Shown: piece after piece, positions 5,257 through 8,939 of the stretch
How positions within the stretch are numbered: the stretch's first letter is position 1
Layout: each line of letters opens with the position of its first letter
Assembly (NCBI GenBank): GCA_022867105.1
Contig: JALHVH010000314.1
Span: 1 to 8,939 of the forward strand
From: Candidatus Aminicenantota bacterium
GTDB lineage: Bacteria > Acidobacteriota > Aminicenantia > Aminicenantales > Saccharicenantaceae
DNA: 8,939 nt
Reading direction: 5' to 3'
The notes under the pieces: model-generated
Databases searched by the model: none
Told to the model about the DNA's origin: nothing
Seen by the model: only the letters and a program-made list of their open reading frames with translations
Program-made: the position numbers and the translations under genes

Positions 5257-7363
5257 GTTCGTCCTCTTCGGATGAGAGTCCCGCGAAGACCCCCAGGGGG
5301 ACCTCCATGAACAGAGGTCTCTTCGGTTGGTCGACGATCTCGCTCTCAGGCACCCCCTCCTCCCGGAAGAGGCCGTGGACGAGCGGAGTGCAGGTCTTGG
5401 CCCCGCAGGACCCCATGGACGTCCTGGTCACCGTCTTGATCTGGTTGATGTCGCGCGCCCCTTCCCGGATGAGCTTCCGGATCTCTCCCGCCGTGACCCT
5501 CTCGCATCGGCAGACAATCGTGTCATCGGCGGTCCGCTTCACGTAGCGGTCCATGGGTTCGCTCTCTTTTTCAGGTTGGATTCGGATCCCGGCGATCCTC
5601 TTGGCGTATTCTTTTGGGGCGCGGATTTTGATGATGACGGTACGGTCGTTGGCTTTGACGGCCTTGACGGCGACGACCTCAACGTTTCCCAAGGGAGCGC
5701 CTTCTATATCCTGCATCATGACCCTTTCCCCGGCCTTGAGGCTCTCCTTCAGGAATTCGTAAGAGATGGACACGGTGGGGAACTCGGCGTCCTTGCGGAA
5801 GTCGACAAGGGTGACGGCCAGGCCCGGGCAGATGGCGACGCACTTTTCGCAGCCGGTGCAGTCCTTGCCGTCCCCGCGGACGAGGAAAGCCGGCAGCCCT
5901 CGGATGTCCATGGGATCGATCTTGATCAGGTCCCTGGGGCAAACAGCGGTGCAAGGATCGCATGGGATCTCCTGGACGCAATGGAGGACCGGGAAGACCC
6001 CCGTTTCCGGCCCCGGCGGTTCCTTTTTTTCGGTCTTTCCGGGCTTGGATTTCAGGACCTCGGCGGTATCGTACCATTCCGGAGAGATCTCCCCGATGTC
6101 CAGGCCTAAAGCCCTGGCGACCTCGAGGCCCCGGATCTTTCCCGAGAAGATGGCCGCGGAGGCTTCCGTGATCTCCTCGGCATCGCCGGCGGCGAAGGCC
6201 GGCAGGCCGAATTCCTTGGCCTTCTCGAAGAACTCGTTGACGGGATCGAGCCCGACAGCGATGAGGATGGTATCGCAGGAGAAGGACCGCTCGGTCCCGA
6301 CAACCGGATGGAAGCGACGATCGACCCCGGCAATGGTCACGGACTCGACGGAATCGGCGCCATCGGCGCTGAGGATCGTATGCGACGTGTAGATGGGGAC
6401 TCCGAGGCGGGCGAGCTTGTCCCTGTGGACCTTGTAGCCGCCGCACTCCGGCATGGCCTCGACGAGGCCGACGACCGAGATGCCGGCCTGGAGGGCGTGG
6501 TAGCCGGCGATCAGGCCGACGTTGCCGCCGCCGACGATGAAAAGACGTTTCGAGGGCCGGACGAGGTCCCGGTTGACGAGCGTCTGGAAGGCGCCCGCGC
6601 CGTAAACGCCCGGCAAAGTGTTGCCGGGGAAGGCAAGGTTCTTTTCGCGGGCCCCCGAGGTGACGAGCAGAACGTCGGGCACGACGAGGACGTAGCTATT
6701 CCCCCCTTTCAGAACACCAACCTTTTTGTCGCTGTAGACGGCCAGGGCCGTGCTTTGCAGCCAGATGCGGACACTGGGATGCGATCGGACCTCATTTTCC
6801 AGGCGGGTGGCGATGTCGATGCCCCGGGTCCCGGCGTAGACGGTCTCGATCGAGCCGAAGAACCGGTGGGTCTGGAGGACGAGCTTGCCGCCCAGGCGGT
6901 GCTTGTCGTCGATGACGATGGTTTCGACGCCGCGCCTTCCCAGCTCGTTCGCCGCTGAAAGCCCGGCCGGACCGCCGCCGACGATGAGGACGGGGACCCT
7001 GACCTCTTCAATGTTCCGGACGCGCGGGGAAGAGGCGCCCGCGTCCGGGCCTTGCGGCAACTGGGGAAGTCCTTCGACGGGCTCGACTTTGACATCCGGG
7101 CGGACCAGTTCCATGCAGGATTTCACGGGATGGCCGTCGGCCAGGACCAGGCATTGGGCGCACTGGCCGTTGGCGCAAAAGATCCCCTGGGGGGAGCCGT
7201 CTTTGGCGTGGTGCCCGAACGTTCTGACTCCATTGGCGAAGAGGGCCGAGGCGATGGTCTCTCCCTGTCTGGCCGGGAACTTGCGACCCTGCCAGGTGAA
7301 CGTGAAGGCCAAACGTTCTTCGATTGGGAGGATGGGATGGGCTTCGATACGGTATTCGGCCAT
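5243..7363 (-). CDS. Multidomain FAD/iron-sulfur electron-transfer subunit (HcnA-HcnB-ferredoxin-BFD fusion)
   Basis: This cytoplasmic 706-residue chain would take electrons from the DAO-type partner encoded next. Numbering is from the ATG at 7363. (1) A Fer2-like [2Fe-2S] domain has Cys63, 68, 71 and 83 (CANGQCAQC then C). (2) A pyridine-nucleotide-disulfide-type flavoprotein has FAD loop GGGPAG (129-134) and a second nucleotide-binding loop GGGNVG (278-283). (3) After a charged, proline-rich linker (about 438-455), a two-cluster [4Fe-4S] ferredoxin has Cys462, 468, 471, 475 (spacing 5-2-3, then P) and Cys502, 505, 508, 512 (CTGCEKCVAICP). (4) A C-terminal BFD-like [2Fe-2S] domain has CRC (618/620) and CGAKTC (653/658). 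HcnA/B, hydroxyproline and proline dehydrogenases usually carry these modules on separate subunits. The frame extends to a TTG at 7384, but that start would place the TATAAT promoter box inside the gene. The ATG at 7363 is preferred, with no Shine-Dalgarno in front of it. Confidence 0.9.
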   Translation of the reverse strand: MAEYRIEAHPILPIEERLAFTFTWQGRKFPARQGETIASALFANGVRTFGHHAKDGSPQGIFCANGQCAQCLVLADGHPVKSCMELVRPDVKVEPVEGLPQLPQGPDAGASSPRVRNIEEVRVPVLIVGGGPAGLSAANELGRRGVETIVIDDKHRLGGKLVLQTHRFFGSIETVYAGTRGIDIATRLENEVRSHPSVRIWLQSTALAVYSDKKVGVLKGGNSYVLVVPDVLLVTSGAREKNLAFPGNTLPGVYGAGAFQTLVNRDLVRPSKRLFIVGGGNVGLIAGYHALQAGISVVGLVEAMPECGGYKVHRDKLARLGVPIYTSHTILSADGADSVESVTIAGVDRRFHPVVGTERSFSCDTILIAVGLDPVNEFFEKAKEFGLPAFAAGDAEEITEASAAIFSGKIRGLEVARALGLDIGEISPEWYDTAEVLKSKPGKTEKKEPPGPETGVFPVLHCVQEIPCDPCTAVCPRDLIKIDPMDIRGLPAFLVRGDGKDCTGCEKCVAICPGLAVTLVDFRKDAEFPTVSISYEFLKESLKAGERVMMQDIEGAPLGNVEVVAVKAVKANDRTVIIKIRAPKEYAKRIAGIRIQPEKESEPMDRYVKRTADDTIVCRCERVTAGEIRKLIREGARDINQIKTVTRTSMGSCGAKTCTPLVHGLFREEGVPESEIVDQPKRPLFMEVPLGVFAGLSSEEDEHVSQ

Positions 7364-7372
7364 TAGTGCGCT

Positions 7373-7381
7373 ATTATAGCA
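7373..7381 (-). promoter_or_regulatory. Extended -10 promoter for the oxidoreductase operon, giving a leaderless mRNA
   Basis: The minus strand reads TGCTATAAT: a perfect TATAAT with the TGn extension and no recognisable -35 at 16-18 bases, which an extended -10 can tolerate. Only nine bases separate it from the ATG at 7363, so transcription would begin 0-4 bases before that codon. The absence of any Shine-Dalgarno sequence there agrees with leaderless translation. Confidence 0.6.
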
Positions 7382-7446
7382 CAAGGGGCCGTTCGCGGTC
7401 CTTCGTCTTCACGTTCTATCAACAATTATGGGCGTCTTTTGCCCGC

Positions 7447-7475
7447 TTTAAGTTTGAGGCCGAACCTGTTAAAAT
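7447..7475 (+). promoter_or_regulatory. Weak candidate promoter for the gamma-glutamyltransferase-like gene
   Basis: TAAAAT (7470-7475) differs from TATAAT at one position and lies 17 bases after TTTAAG (7447-7452), which matches the -35 consensus at only three of six positions. The implied start near 7482 would leave about 40 bases of leader. Some promoter must lie in this 158-base divergent gap, but this one is only the best guess. Confidence 0.25.
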
Positions 7476-7506
7476 GCCCTTTAAAAGATTAAGGAATCGA
7501 CGAACG

Positions 7507-7515
7507 AAGGAGGGG
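7507..7515 (+). promoter_or_regulatory. Ribosome binding site of the gamma-glutamyltransferase-like gene
   Basis: AAGGAGGGG lies six bases before the ATG at 7522. This strong site fixes the start and contrasts with the missing site of the divergent operon. Confidence 0.8.
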
Positions 7516-7521
7516 AACAAG

Positions 7522-8939
7522 ATGATAAAAAAAGCTTTGATGACAGTGATCTCGTTATTGGCCTCGGCCCCTTTCATTCTCTGCCAAACGCCGGGGACCG
7601 CCTTTGCCAGGACCGAAAAACCCATCCTTCACGGCAGACACTGGGTGGCCATCACGGGCAAACCCCTGGGCGCTACGGCCGGCGCTTCGATATTCCTGAA
7701 AGGCGGAAATGCCGTGGACGCGGCCTGCGCTATGCTGGGAGCGGTCAGCACCATGTACGACGTCTTGAGCTGGGGGGGAGAGACGCAGGCGCTCATCTAC
7801 AACCCGAAGACGAAGAGGGTCGTCGCCGTCAACGCCCTGGGCGCCGCGCCGACCGGGGCCACTCCGGAGTTTTTCAAGCGGAAGGGCTTGAAATACCCGC
7901 CAGCCTACGGACCCCTGGCGGCCGTCACCCCGGGAACGCCGGGGGGGCTGATGACGATGCTCGCCGAATTCGGGACGATGAGTCTCCGGGACGTGCTGGC
8001 CCCGGCCCTCCAGATGGCCGAAGGCTATCCGGCAGAGAAGGAATTCGCGTCAAGCGTCGAGGCGGCCAAGATGAGGATCAAGGAATGGCCTTATTCGAAA
8101 AAGGTCCTTCTCCCTCACCCGGGGGAAGCTTATGAGGCCCCCTATCCCGGAGAGGTCTTCCGCCAGCCCGAGCTTCTCGCGACCCTGAAAAAACTCGTCG
8201 AGGCGGAGAAGGAGGCGCTCGCCAGGGGGAAGAGCCGGAAGGAAGCCATCTACGCCGCCTACGATCGCTTCTACAAAGGGGACATCGGCGCGGAGTTCGC
8301 GCGGGGATGCCGGGAACAGGGCGGATTGATCACAGTTCCGGACCTGGCGGATTGGAAAGTCTATCTCGAGGAGCCGGTCATGACCAGCTACAAGGGGATC
8401 GACGTCTACAAGTTGAACTGCTGGGTACAGGGTCCGGTGATGCTGCAGGCCCTCAACATCCTGGAAAACCTCGACCTGAAGGCCATGGCCTACAACAGCG
8501 CCCGATACATCCACGCGCTCTACCAGGCGATGAGTCTGGCCTTCGCGGATAGGGACTTCTATTACGGGGACCCCTATTTCCCGCCTGAAGAGCCGGTCCA
8601 GGGGCTCCTCTCCAAGGCGTACGCCAAGGAGCGGCTCAAGCTCATCGACTGGGAGAAGAACAACCGTTCTATCAAGCCGGGAGATCCCTATCCTTTCGAG
8701 GGAAAAACGAACCCGTTCCTCGCTCTCCTGGAGAAATGGTCTTCGGCCGGGAACGGCCGGAAGGAAGAGCTCGCGCCCGGCGAAGGAAATGACATCGCCA
8801 GGAGCTTTTTTCTTGGGACCACGTCGGTCCAGGCGGCCGATGAAGAAGGCTGGGTCGTGTCCATGACGCCGAGCGGCGGCTGGATACCCGCCTGCCTGGC
8901 CGGGACGACCGGGATCGGGATGAGTCAGCGCATGCAGAG
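7522..8939 (+). CDS. Secreted gamma-glutamyltransferase-family Ntn hydrolase (3' end missing)
   Basis: This is a periplasmic or secreted amide-bond hydrolase/transferase precursor; 472 codons are visible and the frame is still open at the right edge. The signal peptide is MIKKALMTVISLLASAPFIL and onward, with a plausible cleavage after TAFA (residue 29). Family hallmarks are FLKGGNAVDAA (58-68), WGGETQALIY (84-93), AVTPGTPGGL (134-143) and the autoprocessing site GTTSVQAADEEGW, where Thr433 would become the nucleophile of the small subunit. WIPACLAGTTGIGMSQRM at the edge matches the stretch after the nucleophile in the family. Departures from the classical enzyme (compare E. coli Ggt): NALGAAP stands where DFREMAP carries the Arg that binds the gamma-glutamyl carboxylate, and TTS replaces TTH. 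It therefore belongs to a divergent branch that may not act on glutathione; an acylase or peptide-amide role is possible. The family is secure; the substrate is unknown. Confidence 0.88.
   Translation, partial: MIKKALMTVISLLASAPFILCQTPGTAFARTEKPILHGRHWVAITGKPLGATAGASIFLKGGNAVDAACAMLGAVSTMYDVLSWGGETQALIYNPKTKRVVAVNALGAAPTGATPEFFKRKGLKYPPAYGPLAAVTPGTPGGLMTMLAEFGTMSLRDVLAPALQMAEGYPAEKEFASSVEAAKMRIKEWPYSKKVLLPHPGEAYEAPYPGEVFRQPELLATLKKLVEAEKEALARGKSRKEAIYAAYDRFYKGDIGAEFARGCREQGGLITVPDLADWKVYLEEPVMTSYKGIDVYKLNCWVQGPVMLQALNILENLDLKAMAYNSARYIHALYQAMSLAFADRDFYYGDPYFPPEEPVQGLLSKAYAKERLKLIDWEKNNRSIKPGDPYPFEGKTNPFLALLEKWSSAGNGRKEELAPGEGNDIARSFFLGTTSVQAADEEGWVVSMTPSGGWIPACLAGTTGIGMSQRMQ

Noticed and set aside
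5327..6109. Long open frame (260 codons) antisense to the flavo-iron-sulfur gene
   Set aside because: It is a by-product of GC-rich codon use on the opposite strand. The minus-strand frame has full domain and cysteine motifs, while this one has no recognisable motif or ribosome site.
7364..7384. TTG start adding seven residues to the flavo-iron-sulfur protein
   Set aside because: These codons contain the TGCTATAAT promoter element, and no ribosome site precedes the TTG; the ATG at 7363 is the better start.
7433..7447. Small GGGC/GCCC hairpin in the divergent gap
   Set aside because: It has a four-base stem with no T-tract and no gene ending there, so it is consistent with chance.
7419..7625. 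Minus-strand 68-codon frame across the divergent gap
   Set aside because: It overlaps the signal peptide of the gamma-glutamyltransferase-like gene and the ribosome site at 7507-7515, and it has no Shine-Dalgarno or family resemblance.

Overview
The window looks like a GC-rich, Gram-negative-type bacterial chromosome. It carries an outer-membrane TonB-dependent receptor of the Oar type (N-terminal carboxypeptidase-regulatory-like domain plus plug and barrel), a secreted gamma-glutamyltransferase-family hydrolase and a multi-cofactor amine/imino-acid dehydrogenase. This receptor style and gene content resemble Acidobacteriota and especially Candidatus Aminicenantes. That placement rests on recognition only; there is no marker gene in the window.

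Layout. From the left edge, the 3' two thirds of an ABC-transporter ATPase of the FecE/BtuD type runs on the plus strand to 606. A hairpin with a long T-tract on the minus strand (619-659) separates it from the convergent receptor gene (680-3721, minus). Upstream of the receptor is a 374-base AT-rich gap. It holds a 16/17 match to a sigma-54 promoter (3874-3890, minus), a possible 39-codon leader ORF (3724-3843, minus), short repeats and two competing hairpins. Further upstream on the same strand is a tightly coupled pair with a 14-base overlap: a large flavo-iron-sulfur protein (5243-7363) and a DAO-family FAD oxidoreductase (4096-5256). The pair appears to be transcribed from an extended -10 promoter so close to the start codon that the mRNA would be leaderless. 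Divergently, from 7522 to the right edge, runs a secreted gamma-glutamyltransferase-family gene cut off just after its catalytic threonine.

How the genes may work together (inference). The flavo-iron-sulfur protein and the DAO protein are the two halves of a dye-linked dehydrogenase of the HcnABC / proline or hydroxyproline dehydrogenase / opine oxidase / sarcosine oxidase kind. They would oxidise an amino acid, imino acid or secondary amine and pass electrons through FAD and Fe-S clusters. The periplasmic hydrolase could release such substrates from amides or peptides. The receptor and the ABC ATPase are envelope uptake components, though they need not share a substrate. A sigma-54 promoter in front of the receptor would put its uptake under an activator-controlled, possibly nitrogen- or carbon-linked, switch.

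The most notable points are the sigma-54 promoter with its structured, possibly translated leader, the one-chain fusion of subunits that are usually separate in the dehydrogenase, the leaderless promoter, and the loss of normally conserved substrate-binding residues in the gamma-glutamyltransferase-like protein.
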